Assembly (NCBI RefSeq): GCF_000381925.1
Contig: NZ_KB907307.1
Span: 3,224,001 to 3,288,000 of the forward strand
DNA from: Nocardia sp. BMG111209
Lineage (GTDB): Bacteria > Actinomycetota > Actinomycetes > Mycobacteriales > Mycobacteriaceae
Direction of reading: 5' to 3'
DNA length: 64,000 bases
The translations under genes and the position numbers were made by a program. Shown here piece by piece: positions 1 through 8,416 of this stretch (positions are counted from its first letter, which is position 1; every line of letters starts with the position of its first letter). The notes below the pieces were generated by a model that worked only from the letters and a program-made list of their open reading frames with translations, made no database searches and had not been told where the DNA came from.

Positions 1-187
1 TCAGCTGGTGATCGCGGTCGTCCCATTGCGCCGCAACGGCTTCGATGCCGATGCGGGGCAGCGCCACCGCGCCGCGATCGTCGAAGATCCACATGCTGAC
101 CGAATCCCGCATCTCTGGATTCTCCGGCCGCTGCGCGAAGATGTTCTCGCGGTCGGCGGGGATGCCGCCGGTCAGGTCGATGGTCAT
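1..187 (-). CDS. conserved protein of unknown function, 5' part only
   Basis: Reading back from an ATG at 187, the minus strand stays open for 62 codons and runs off the left edge, so only the N-terminus is visible. It begins MTIDLTGGIPADRENIFAQR and continues with a tract containing MWIFDDRGAVALPRIGIEA. This looks like the start of a soluble protein often found beside sulfotransferase or lipid-metabolism genes in mycobacteria and nocardiae; that link is from memory. The start lies 7 bases after the sulfotransferase stop, so the two genes are almost certainly co-transcribed. No function is assigned. Confidence 0.6.
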   Translation of the reverse strand, partial: MTIDLTGGIPADRENIFAQRPENPEMRDSVSMWIFDDRGAVALPRIGIEAVAAQWDDRDHQL

Positions 188-194
188 GGGTCGA

Positions 195-1358
195 TCACTC
201 CTTGTCGGTGGGGGCCGTCCACGCCGCCGCGCGGGCGACGTAATCGGCGAACAGCGGCCGGACCTCGTCGAAGTCCAGGCCGAAGGCGGTGGGGTCGGGA
301 TGGACGTTGGCCTCGCGGTTCTCGGCGTTCTCGTGCCACCAGTGCCGCATGCCGGCGGCGAACTCGTCGGTGATCGGCTCACCCAGCCAGGCGTACAGGC
401 GGGTGATCTCGCCGATCGGATCCCGTTGCATCGCACGGAAATCGATGTCGTGGAAGCGGTCGTCGCCGGCCCGGTCGCGGAAGGCCAGGCCGCGGCGGAT
501 GCCGAGGGTCCAGTGCTCCAGGTTCAGCGCCGCCATGTACGCGGGGTCGACGTCGTCGCTGTAGACGCTCGCGATGGTCACGTACAGATCGGCCGCCGAG
601 ACCATGACCTCGGTCGGATCACGATGCGTCTGAACGAATTTCGCGTCCGGGAAGACCTCGTCGAGCTGATCCAGGAACAGCAGGTGGGTGGGGCACTTCA
701 GCCGCCACGGCTGCGCGGGCAGGCCCCACTGCAGCAGTTTCAGCACGCGCAGTTCGTACCGGTAGGTGGAGGTGAGGTCGGCCTCGTGCGCGAACCAGTG
801 CGAGTACGAGGGGATCCGAGCGAAGGCCTGGTAGTAGTGCGACTTGAAGTCCAGGGCCATGAGGTCGTGGCATTCGGCCGGGCCGTCGCCGGTGGTACTG
901 GAGGGCACCAGCTTTCGCCGGCGCGGCGACTGCCGATCGCGTTCCTCGCCCTCCGCGGCGGTCAGGCCGAGGCGGGGGTCGGCGCCGGAGACGGTCGACG
1001 GCGGCGGGCACGGGTGCCCGGCCTGCCACTGCCGCAGCGAACGGGCATTCGGGTCGGCGCCCAGCAGCTGCGACAGCGCGGTCGATCCGGTGCGCGGCAG
1101 GCCCAGGCCGATCAGCGCGGTGATCGACTCGTCCTCGATCTCGGGATGCCGCCGGTACCAGTCCTCGACCTGCAACCGCTGGGAGAGCTGTTCCAGCAGC
1201 ATCCGGTGCAGGAACGCGGTGCCGGTCGCGTTGAGTTTCGCCTCGGTGCGCAGGGCGCGCAGCAGTCGCTCGAGCCCTTCCCGGTAGGAGTCGTCGCCGA
1301 AGTCGTCGAGGCCGGTCCGGGAGCGGGCCTCGGTCAGCAGATCGTCGTGGATCGCCAT
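195..1358 (-). CDS. sulfotransferase family protein
   Basis: A 387-residue protein with the PAPS-binding 5' loop GLGLPRTGSTALSQLLG about 90 residues in, the P-loop-like motif of Sulfotransfer_3 proteins. A second conserved tract (FVQTHRDPTEVMVS) matches the 3'-phosphate-binding region. It would transfer sulfate from PAPS to a hydroxylated acceptor, which cannot be predicted. I chose the ATG at 1358, preceded by a GAGAG-type ribosome site; an in-frame ATG at 1373 is the alternative. It heads a short operon with the partial gene on its left and is divergent from the TetR gene, a likely regulator. Confidence 0.85.
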   Translation of the reverse strand: MAIHDDLLTEARSRTGLDDFGDDSYREGLERLLRALRTEAKLNATGTAFLHRMLLEQLSQRLQVEDWYRRHPEIEDESITALIGLGLPRTGSTALSQLLGADPNARSLRQWQAGHPCPPPSTVSGADPRLGLTAAEGEERDRQSPRRRKLVPSSTTGDGPAECHDLMALDFKSHYYQAFARIPSYSHWFAHEADLTSTYRYELRVLKLLQWGLPAQPWRLKCPTHLLFLDQLDEVFPDAKFVQTHRDPTEVMVSAADLYVTIASVYSDDVDPAYMAALNLEHWTLGIRRGLAFRDRAGDDRFHDIDFRAMQRDPIGEITRLYAWLGEPITDEFAAGMRHWWHENAENREANVHPDPTAFGLDFDEVRPLFADYVARAAAWTAPTDKE

Positions 1359-1776
1359 CTGAACATCTCTCATCGATCGGCGGCAGCCGCCCGGCCGTCG
1401 TGGCGCCCCGTCCGGCCGCTGCTGCCGCGGGTGGTGCGTGGTTGCCGTGCACCGGATCCGCGTGGTCACCGCCCGGGTCCGGGATCTCCGGCGAGCGGCA
1501 CGCTCCCGCCCCCGCCGGGTCGTCCGGTGGAGCGGGCGAGCGGCGGATGGCCGGTAGCATTCGCGGGACCGGCCGAGTGTCGGTCCCGGCTGAATTCGCG
1601 ACAGTATCATGACATGAATATGTCCCCGCGCACAGGAGATTCGCCCGATCGACGCAAACCACCGCTCCCCCGCACCCGAGGGGAACGAAACCGGCCCCCG
1701 CGCAACCGAATCGACGGCGGTCCCGGAGCCGGCCGAGGACCCGGTCACGGGATCGCGGCGGGCCTACGACAGCCCG
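1359..1776. other. divergent intergenic region, sulfotransferase/TetR
   Basis: This stretch separates the sulfotransferase from the TetR gene. Most of it is GC-rich, with one AT-richer patch around 1600-1624 that is the likely promoter/operator. From 1618 onwards the TetR frame is open without an ATG, GTG or TTG until 1777, so the true N-terminus of the regulator may lie within it. I see no other gene here. Confidence 0.5.
1611..1624. promoter_or_regulatory. inverted repeat, candidate TetR operator
   Basis: GACAT-GAAT-ATGTC is an inverted repeat with 5-base arms and a 4-base centre, in the only AT-rich patch between the divergent sulfotransferase and TetR genes. TetR proteins commonly bind such sites in their own divergent promoter. 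The pairing with this regulator is inferred from position alone. Confidence 0.4.
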
Positions 1777-2355
1777 GTGCGGCGCGAGCGGGCCGCCCGC
1801 ACGCGTGATCGCATCCTCGCGGCCGGGTCGGAGCTGGTGCACGGACTCACGGCGTGGGATTGGCGTGGTCTGACCTTCCGGGCGGTCGCCGAGCGGGCGG
1901 GGGTCAGCGAGCGGACGGTGTATCGGCACTTCCCCACCGAGCACGATCTGCACGAGGCCATCATGCGACGGCTCGCCGAGGAGTCGGGGGTGACCTACTC
2001 CGGGTTGCGCCTGGCCGATCTGGCGCCGGTGACCGCGCGCGTCCTGACCAGCCTGCCGTCGTTCGCGGTGCGGCACTGGTCGATCGAACGGCCGCAGGAG
2101 CCCGCCCTGGCCGCCGTCGAGACCGACCGCCGGGAGGCGCTGGTCGCCGCCGTGGCCGCGGAGGCCGCCGACTGGCCGGAGGAGCAGCGGCGGATGGCCG
2201 TCGCGGTGCTCGACCTGCTGTGGGATCCGGGCACTTTCGAGCGGCTGTCGACCCTGTGGGAGCTCGATGCCGGGCAGGCCGGGCGGGCGCTCACCTGGGC
2301 GATCGAGAGGATCGCGGCGGCCGTCCGGCAGGACGATCCGCCCTCGGGTACGTGA
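1777..2355 (+). CDS. TetR/AcrR family transcriptional regulator
   Basis: A 192-residue regulator. The N-terminal helix-turn-helix spans roughly residues 8-55, with core FRAVAERAGVSERTVYRHFP typical of TetR_N. The C-terminal ligand-binding half matches no family I recognise. GTG at 1777 is the first usable start, but the frame is open upstream to 1618 and encodes GSRRAYDSP just before it, a tract that precedes the HTH in many TetR proteins, so the N-terminus may be longer through a non-standard start. It is divergent from the sulfotransferase and converges on the esterase. Confidence 0.85.
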   Translation: MRRERAARTRDRILAAGSELVHGLTAWDWRGLTFRAVAERAGVSERTVYRHFPTEHDLHEAIMRRLAEESGVTYSGLRLADLAPVTARVLTSLPSFAVRHWSIERPQEPALAAVETDRREALVAAVAAEAADWPEEQRRMAVAVLDLLWDPGTFERLSTLWELDAGQAGRALTWAIERIAAAVRQDDPPSGT

Positions 2356-2370
2356 GCCCGGCGGTGCGGT

Positions 2371-3888
2371 TCACAACAGGGGCAGGGCGGCGAACTTGTG
2401 TGTGGCCCAGAGTTTTTCGGAGGCCGCTTCCGGGTAGGGGGTGACCGTGGGTTCGGTGTCGAAGACCCGGAACAGGCCGCGGGTGTCGTAGGCGGGCCAG
2501 CCGGGGTCGCCGGTGGCGGCGAAATCGGTCCAGGCGCGCTGGATCCGGGCCGATTGGGTGCGGGTTTCGGCGGAGGGTTCCGGGCCGAACAGCAGGGGGC
2601 CGAGGTGGGCGGTGAGGGTGCCGAAGACCAGGGGGCCGTCCAGGCCGTGGCAGGCGCCCAGGGCCGCGTTGCCCGGTGCGGGCCAAGCGATTTCGTAGCC
2701 GTATGCGGTGCCGCCGGCAGAGCGCTGGGCCTGGATCAGGTGGAGGGCGGGCATGCGGAACAGCCAGTCGGAGTGGACGTATTCCAGGAGTTGTTCCGGC
2801 GCGGCGTCGGGGTGGGCGGCGCGATAGGTCTGCTCCGGGTCGGCGCCGGGGCCGAAGGTGCGCAGGGCCGCGTCGGCGCGGGTGTCGTCGATACCGGGGA
2901 GCGCGCCGCCGAGGAACAGGAACAGGCGGCTCTCGTTGCGGTTGTGGCCCAAGATGATTCGCACGTCGCGGGCGGATCCGGCGGACAGGGCGGTCCACGG
3001 GTCGGTGGGTAGCACGTCGCCGTCCACGACCGGTGAGTACGGGGTGATGGTGTCGGCGACCGCGCCCCAGCGGGTGCGGTCCCAGCCGAGGTCGGCGGTG
3101 AGTCCGGCTGCGGCGCCGACGAGTTCGTGCGGGTCGACCGTGGCCAGGTCGTCTGCCGTGGCGCGCAGGCCCCGGCCGGCGGCGAGGGCGGCGCCGATGT
3201 CGCGGCCGAGGTCGTCGGAGTGGAAGGTGCCGGGCGGGCTCTGCAGGATCGCTTGCCGGAACAGGTTTTTCGCGCGGGGCATGGCCAGCAGTGCGGCGAG
3301 GGATCCGGCGCCGGCCGACTCGCCGAAGACGGTGACCCGATCCGGGTCGCCGCCGAACGCGGTGATGTTGTCGCGCACCCACTCCAGTGCGGCGACCTGG
3401 TCGAGCAGGCCGCGGTTGGCCGGTGCGCCCGCGAAGTGGGCGAATCCCTCCATGCCGACGCGGTAGTTGAAGCTGACCACGACGTGGTCCCCGGCGCGGG
3501 TGAGGTGCTGCGCGTCGTAGCCGGGGCTGCCGGCGAAGCCGAGTTTGTAGGCGCCACCGTAGATCCAGACCAGGACCGGGCGGTGCGCGGCCGGATCGGG
3601 TTGCGGCGTCCAGACGTTCACCGTGAGCCAGTCGTCGCCGGTGGCGACGCCGGACAGGCCGCCGGTGCGGCCGGGCACGACGATGTCCTGCGGCGGGGGC
3701 GGGCCGAACGCGAACGCCTCGCGCACCCCGTCCCACCGCCGCGCCGGTCGTGGCGCGGCGAATCGCAACTCCCCCACCGGAGGTTGGGCGAAGGGAATGC
3801 CGCGGAACACCACGAGATCGTCCTCGCGGCGTCCGCGCACGGTCCCGGCGGTGGTCCGCACCTCGGGTTCGGCCGGTAGCGTCGTCAT
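2371..3888 (-). CDS. type B carboxylesterase
   Basis: A 505-residue alpha/beta hydrolase of the carboxylesterase type B family. The nucleophile elbow is FGESAGA (Ser191), the oxyanion-hole region is WIYGGAYKLG near 108-117, and the N-terminal GIPFAQPPVGELRF signature is present. It hydrolyses carboxylic esters; substrate unknown. There is no obvious signal peptide, so it is probably cytoplasmic. Length is normal for the family. It lies 25 bases downstream of meaB on the same strand and may be the last gene of that transcript. It converges with the TetR gene, 15 bases apart. Confidence 0.9.
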   Translation of the reverse strand: MTTLPAEPEVRTTAGTVRGRREDDLVVFRGIPFAQPPVGELRFAAPRPARRWDGVREAFAFGPPPPQDIVVPGRTGGLSGVATGDDWLTVNVWTPQPDPAAHRPVLVWIYGGAYKLGFAGSPGYDAQHLTRAGDHVVVSFNYRVGMEGFAHFAGAPANRGLLDQVAALEWVRDNITAFGGDPDRVTVFGESAGAGSLAALLAMPRAKNLFRQAILQSPPGTFHSDDLGRDIGAALAAGRGLRATADDLATVDPHELVGAAAGLTADLGWDRTRWGAVADTITPYSPVVDGDVLPTDPWTALSAGSARDVRIILGHNRNESRLFLFLGGALPGIDDTRADAALRTFGPGADPEQTYRAAHPDAAPEQLLEYVHSDWLFRMPALHLIQAQRSAGGTAYGYEIAWPAPGNAALGACHGLDGPLVFGTLTAHLGPLLFGPEPSAETRTQSARIQRAWTDFAATGDPGWPAYDTRGLFRVFDTEPTVTPYPEAASEKLWATHKFAALPLL

Positions 3889-3913
3889 CGACAGCTCCTC
3901 ACGATCGGGCCGG

Positions 3914-4801
3914 TCAGGGTAGGGCCGCCTCGGATTCGGCCGGGCGCAGCAGGTTTTCGGCGGCGGTGTAGGGGTCGCCGTGCCCGGCGGCCACGGCGGC
4001 GGCGAGGGTGTCCAGGTCCGGATGGGTGCGCAGGCGGGTCTGGGCCAGGGACAGGATCTGGGCCCGGGCCCGGGCCGTGCGGCGCTCGGGGGTGTCGGTG
4101 CGGTGGTGGGCGTCGACGGCCTCGAGCAGTTCGGGGATGCCCTCGTCGCGCGCGGCGACGAGTTTCAGGATGGGGGCGTGGGTTTCCTGGCGCAGTTCGC
4201 GGACGGTCCGGTCCGCGCCCTCGCGGTCGGCCTTGTTGACCACCAGGATGTCGGCGACCTCCAGCAGGCCCGCCTTCGCGGCCTGAACCGCGTCTCCGGC
4301 ACCGGGATTCAGGATCACCAGGGTCGGGTCGGCGACGGCGGCGATCTCGATCTCGGACTGTCCGACGCCGACGGTCTCCAGCAAAATCAGGTCGTAGCCG
4401 AGTCCGCCGAGCAGGCGGATGGCCGCGGGTACCGCGGCGGCCAGGCCGCCGAGATGGCCGCGGGTGGCCACCGAGCGGATCAGCACGTCGGGATCGTTGA
4501 TGTGCTGCGCCATCCGGATCCGGTCGCCGAGCAGCGCGCCGCCGCTGTACGGCGAGGACGGGTCCACTGCCAGCACGGCCACCCGCTGACCGCGGGCACG
4601 GTAGCCCGCGACCATCGCGGCGATGGTGGTCGACTTACCGGCACCCGGCGGGCCGGTCACGCCGACCACCCGGATCGGCCCGGGTTCGAGCACGGCCAGG
4701 ACCTCGTCGCGCCGGTCGCTCTCGATCAGGCTCAGCAGCCGACCGGTGGCCCGCATCGAGCCGGACCGGGCCGCGGCCAGCAATTCGGCGACGGTTGTCA
4801 C
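3914..4801 (-). CDS. meaB: MeaB-type GTPase chaperone of a B12-dependent acyl-CoA mutase
   Basis: A 295-residue G3E GTPase with Walker A GPPGAGKST, the switch tract ETVGVGQSEIEIA and the base-recognition motif NKAD. MeaB proteins gate adenosylcobalamin loading and repair of methylmalonyl-CoA mutase-like enzymes. The GTG at 4801 is preceded by GGGAGG at good spacing; the much longer frame open upstream is low-complexity and overlaps the thiolase, so I rejected it. A split mutase sits about 18 kb away in the same island (21607-23585), the likely partner by inference. Confidence 0.92.
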   Translation of the reverse strand: MTTVAELLAAARSGSMRATGRLLSLIESDRRDEVLAVLEPGPIRVVGVTGPPGAGKSTTIAAMVAGYRARGQRVAVLAVDPSSPYSGGALLGDRIRMAQHINDPDVLIRSVATRGHLGGLAAAVPAAIRLLGGLGYDLILLETVGVGQSEIEIAAVADPTLVILNPGAGDAVQAAKAGLLEVADILVVNKADREGADRTVRELRQETHAPILKLVAARDEGIPELLEAVDAHHRTDTPERRTARARAQILSLAQTRLRTHPDLDTLAAAVAAGHGDPYTAAENLLRPAESEAALP

Positions 4802-4991
4802 AGCGCCTCCCGTTCGCGACCGAGCGATACCGAGAACGTCTGCGGCCGAGCGATATTCGGCCGGTGTGGCACGGCCGGGTGCGATTGCCGCCACCGCGCC
4901 GCGCCGGGCCGCGGCCGCGCGACCGCATCCTGCGACCGCCGCACGGCCGCAGCCGGGAAACCCGGTGCGGCCGAGGGCGACGTGCCCGGGA

Positions 4992-6152
4992 TCACGGGGC
5001 GGGGACCTCGATGACGGTCGCCGAACCCATACCGCCGCCCGCGCACAGCGCGGCGATGCCGAAACCGCCACCGCGGCGGCGCAGTTCGTGCACCAGAGTG
5101 ACGATCATGCGAGCGCCGGTGGCGGCCACCGGGTGGCCCAGCGAGCAGCCGCTGCCGGAGTAGTTGACGATCTGCTCGTCCAGATCCAGGGCGCGGATCG
5201 CGGCGATCGGGACCGAGGCGAAGGCCTCGTTGATCTCGATCAGCTTGACCGCGGACAGCGAGATGCCCGCGCGCGCAACGGCCTTGGTGATCGCCTCGAT
5301 CGGCGCCAGGCCGGTGTCGGCCGGGTCGACGCCGACCGACGCCCAGGAGCGGATGTAGCCGAGGGCGGGCAGGCCGAGGCGGTCGCTGGCGATCGCCAGG
5401 GTGGCGGCGCCGTCGTTGGAGCCCGAGGCGTTACCGGCGGTGATGCTGAAACCCTCGATCTCCGGGTGCAGGACCTTCAGGCCCGCCAGGCGCTCCAGGC
5501 TGGTGTCGCGGCGCGGGTGCTCGTCGACGGCGAACAGGCCGTGCGGGGTCTCGATCGGGACGATCTCCTCCTTGAACCGGCCCTCATCGATCGCGGCGAT
5601 CGCGTTGCGGTGCGAGCGCAGCGCCCACGCGTCGAGCTCCTCGCGGGAGATGCCCGACTTCACCGCGGTGTTCCAGCCGACGGTGATCGACATGTCCATG
5701 GTGGGGGCGTCGGCCCGCTCCGGATGGCTCGGCGAGGTCCACGGATCCTGCCACTGCTCGTTGCCCTCCTCGTCCCGGCCGATGCGGAAACGCGAACGCG
5801 GCGAGGTGGATTCGGAGTTCACGCCACCGGCGATGATCAGCTCGTCCATGCCGGCGCGGATGCTGCCGGCCGCGGACTGCACGGCCGCCATCCCCGCGGC
5901 GCAGTGCCGGTTGTTGGCCAGGCCCGAGGAGCCGGTCAGCCCGGCGGTGATCGCCGCGTGGCGGGCCAGCACGCCGCCGCCGTAACGGCCCTCGCCGAGG
6001 ATCACGTCGTCGACGTGCGCGCCGTCGAGCTGCTCGGCGACCGCGCTGACCACATGGTGGGACAGATCGAAGGCGTTGGTGTCCCGCAGCGTGCCCTTGC
6101 GGGCGGTTCCGATCGGCGCGCGTAGCGCGGAGACGATGACGGCTTCAGGCAT
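4992..6152 (-). CDS. acetyl-CoA acetyltransferase (thiolase)
   Basis: A 386-residue thiolase. The acyl-enzyme cysteine is in NNRHCAAGM near residue 84; NEAFA, the C-terminal GHP and CAGGGMG supply the histidine and second cysteine of the active site. It would perform the final thiolytic step of beta-oxidation or a related condensation. Its ATG overlaps the acyl-CoA ligase stop by 8 bases, so the two are translationally coupled. A 190-base gap follows before meaB. Confidence 0.93.
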   Translation of the reverse strand: MPEAVIVSALRAPIGTARKGTLRDTNAFDLSHHVVSAVAEQLDGAHVDDVILGEGRYGGGVLARHAAITAGLTGSSGLANNRHCAAGMAAVQSAAGSIRAGMDELIIAGGVNSESTSPRSRFRIGRDEEGNEQWQDPWTSPSHPERADAPTMDMSITVGWNTAVKSGISREELDAWALRSHRNAIAAIDEGRFKEEIVPIETPHGLFAVDEHPRRDTSLERLAGLKVLHPEIEGFSITAGNASGSNDGAATLAIASDRLGLPALGYIRSWASVGVDPADTGLAPIEAITKAVARAGISLSAVKLIEINEAFASVPIAAIRALDLDEQIVNYSGSGCSLGHPVAATGARMIVTLVHELRRRGGGFGIAALCAGGGMGSATVIEVPAP

Positions 6153-7590
6153 GGGAGCTCTCCATTTCAGCGACGAGGTTGCGGCGCAACAGCTTTCCGG
6201 TTTCGGTCTTGGGCAGTTCGGGGCGGAACACGATCGCGTCCGGGGTCTTCGAGGACCGCAGCCGGTCCTTCACCCAGGTGCGCAGTTCCTCCGGGTCGAG
6301 CGGCGCGGCGCCGTCGGCGACCACGACCACGGCGACCAGCCGCTGCCCCCACTCCGGATCGGGGACGCCGATGACCGCGACCTCGGTGATGCCGGCGTGT
6401 TCCAGCAGCACGTCCTCGATCTCGGCGGGCGCGATGTTCTCACCGCCACGGATGATGGTGTCGTCGGCGCGGCCCTCGATGAACAGGTAACCGTCGGCGT
6501 CGAGGCGGCCCAGATCCCGGGTGGGGAACCAGCCCTCGGCATCCAGCGCGCTGCGGCCGCCGTATTCGCCGGAGATCTGCTCACCGCGGACGAACACCAG
6601 GCCGGTCTCGCCGGCGCCGATCGGCTCGTCGGCCTCACTGCGGATCTGGATCTCGATACCCGGCAGCGACCGGCCGACCGAACCCAGCCGGTCGCGGACC
6701 GCGGGATCGTCGGATCCGAACGCCTCGCGGTGATCGTCGGGGCCCAGGACCGCCACCGAGGAGGCGGTCTCGGTCAGGCCGTAGGCGTTGACGAATCCGG
6801 TCGACGGGAAGACCCGCAGGGCGTGTTCCAGCACCGGCCGCGGGGTGCGCGCGCCGCCGTAGGACAGGCTCGCCAGCGTGGGCACGTTCGCGTCCTCGCC
6901 GTCGACGGCGGCCACGATGCGCGCGAGCATGGTCGGCACCACCATCGCGTGGGTGATCTGCTCGCGCCGCACCGTCGCCAGCCACTCGGCGGCGTCGAAC
7001 GCGGACAGGTAGACCACCCGGCGGCCGGAGTACAGGTTCGACATCAGGTTGGTCAGGCCCGCGATGTGGTAGGTCGGCACCGCGACCAGGGAGGCGGCGC
7101 CCTCCTCGGCGGCGCCGAAGTCCACGGTGTTGAGCAGATAGGCCATCAGGTGACGGTGCCGCAGCAGGGCCGCCTTCGGCTCCGAGGTGGTGCCGCTGGT
7201 GTAGATGATGACCGCGACCGCGTCACCGTCCCAGGGCGCCTCGATCTCGGGGGCCTCGCCGGCGTCCCCGGCGACCAGGTCGTCGAGATCGGCCGGGCGC
7301 AGGACCAGCGCGCCGGGATGCCGGTCGATCAGCGCGCTGAGTTGCTGGTCGCCGAGGCGGTAGTTCAACGGGACGAAGGGCACGCCCGCGAGCGCGGCGC
7401 CGAACAGCGCCACCGGATACGCGAGATGGTTGGCGCCCAGATACAGCACCGCCGGGTACTGCCCGAAGCGCGCCGCCGCCCGCCGCGCCTGCGCGAGCAG
7501 GTCCGCGGCCGACAACGACCGATCATCGACCGTGATCACCGGTCGTTCTCCGGCCGATACGGCCATGTCTAGGATCATGCTGATGTTCAT
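6145..7590 (-). CDS. AMP-forming acyl-CoA synthetase
   Basis: A 481-residue ANL-superfamily ligase. The phosphate loop is YTSGTTSEPKAA; the adenylation motifs YGLTE and TRDLGRLDADGYLFIEGR and the C-terminal lysine tract KTETGKLLRR are all present. It activates a carboxylic acid to its CoA thioester, presumably the entry substrate of the neighbouring thiolase and SDR enzymes. The ATG at 7590 directly abuts the palindromic operator, and a TAATAT hexamer ends 4 bases before it. The message may therefore be leaderless and repressor binding would block initiation directly. Confidence 0.92.
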   Translation of the reverse strand: MNISMILDMAVSAGERPVITVDDRSLSAADLLAQARRAAARFGQYPAVLYLGANHLAYPVALFGAALAGVPFVPLNYRLGDQQLSALIDRHPGALVLRPADLDDLVAGDAGEAPEIEAPWDGDAVAVIIYTSGTTSEPKAALLRHRHLMAYLLNTVDFGAAEEGAASLVAVPTYHIAGLTNLMSNLYSGRRVVYLSAFDAAEWLATVRREQITHAMVVPTMLARIVAAVDGEDANVPTLASLSYGGARTPRPVLEHALRVFPSTGFVNAYGLTETASSVAVLGPDDHREAFGSDDPAVRDRLGSVGRSLPGIEIQIRSEADEPIGAGETGLVFVRGEQISGEYGGRSALDAEGWFPTRDLGRLDADGYLFIEGRADDTIIRGGENIAPAEIEDVLLEHAGITEVAVIGVPDPEWGQRLVAVVVVADGAAPLDPEELRTWVKDRLRSSKTPDAIVFRPELPKTETGKLLRRNLVAEMESSHA

Positions 7591-7606
7591 GAGAATATTA
7601 TTCTCA
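7590..7606. promoter_or_regulatory. perfect palindromic operator, copy 1
   Basis: TGAGAATATTATTCTCA is a perfect 17-base palindrome with one central base, in the divergent promoter of the acyl-CoA synthetase (minus) and the SDR (plus, start 39 bases past the 15-base core). The same core, GAGAATANTATTCTC, recurs at 17660-17674 in an equivalent setting. This strongly suggests one dimeric repressor controls both. The regulator is unidentified. Confidence 0.75.
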
Positions 7607-7644
7607 CCTCAAGAGAGTCCTAGTTGCAAGAGAGGGTAAGCACT

Positions 7645-8409
7645 ATGCAGATCAATGGAAGCTCTGCGCTGGTCGTGGGCGGTACCGGTGGTCTCGGTGA
7701 GGCCACCGTCCGCCGCCTGCACGCCGCCGGCGCCAAGGTCGTCGTCGCCGATGTCGCCGACGAGAAGGGCAAGCAGCTCGAGGACGAGCTGGGCATCCGC
7801 TATGTGCACACCGACGCCACCAGCGAGGAATCGGTGCTGGCCGCGATCGCGGAGGCGGAGGCCCTGGCCCCGCTGCGCATCTCGGTGGACACCCACGGCG
7901 GCCCCGCCAAGGGCGGCCGGCTCGTCGGCAAGGACGGGTCCCCGCTGCCGCTCGACGGGTTCAAGATCACCATCGAGTTCTACCTGACCGCTGTGTTCAA
8001 TGTCATGCGGCTGGCGGCGGCGGCCATGGCCAAGACCGAGCCGCTGGAGGAGGGCGCCCGCGGCGTCATCATCAACACCGCCTCCATCGCCGGGTACGAG
8101 GGCCAGATCGGCCAGCTGAACTACTCCGCGGCCAAGGGCGGTGTCATCGGCATGACCCTGGTCGCCGCGCGCGACCTGTCCCCGCTGGGCATCCGCGTCA
8201 TGGGCATCGCGCCGGGCACCATCAACACCCCCGCGTACGGCAAGGCCGCCGACCAGCTGGAGCAGTACTGGTCCCCGCAGATCCCGTTCCCGAAGCGCAT
8301 GGGCCGCTCCGAGGAGTACGCGCAGCTGGCGCAGTCGATCATCGAGAACAACTACCTCAACGGCGACGTCATCCGGCTCGACGGCGCGCTCCGCTTCCCG
8401 CCGAAGTGA
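7645..8409 (+). CDS. short-chain dehydrogenase, 3-hydroxyacyl-CoA dehydrogenase-like
   Basis: A 254-residue SDR. The cofactor loop is GGTGGLG at 13-19, followed by the acidic AD of an NAD-preferring fold. The catalytic serine is in NTASIAG, with YSAAK 13 residues on. The overall pattern (long VDTHGGPAKGG loop, FPKRMG near the C-terminus) resembles type II 3-hydroxyacyl-CoA dehydrogenases (HSD17B10 group), so it probably oxidises a 3-hydroxyacyl-CoA. The ATG at 7645 has a GAGAGGG ribosome site; the TTG at 7624 is unlikely. It is followed 7 bases later by a second SDR. Confidence 0.9.
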   Translation: MQINGSSALVVGGTGGLGEATVRRLHAAGAKVVVADVADEKGKQLEDELGIRYVHTDATSEESVLAAIAEAEALAPLRISVDTHGGPAKGGRLVGKDGSPLPLDGFKITIEFYLTAVFNVMRLAAAAMAKTEPLEEGARGVIINTASIAGYEGQIGQLNYSAAKGGVIGMTLVAARDLSPLGIRVMGIAPGTINTPAYGKAADQLEQYWSPQIPFPKRMGRSEEYAQLAQSIIENNYLNGDVIRLDGALRFPPK

Positions 8410-8416
8410 GCCCGCG

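Noticed and set aside
45..1808. Very long open frame on the plus strand opposite the sulfotransferase, and similar long antisense frames throughout
   Set aside because: At this GC content antisense frames of real genes stay open for kilobases. The peptides are arginine/glycine-rich with no domain, while the opposite strand encodes a clear family member.
4802..5071. Longer form of MeaB starting at 5071
   Set aside because: It would overlap the thiolase gene and add arginine/alanine-rich sequence unlike MeaB; GGGAGG precedes the GTG at 4801.
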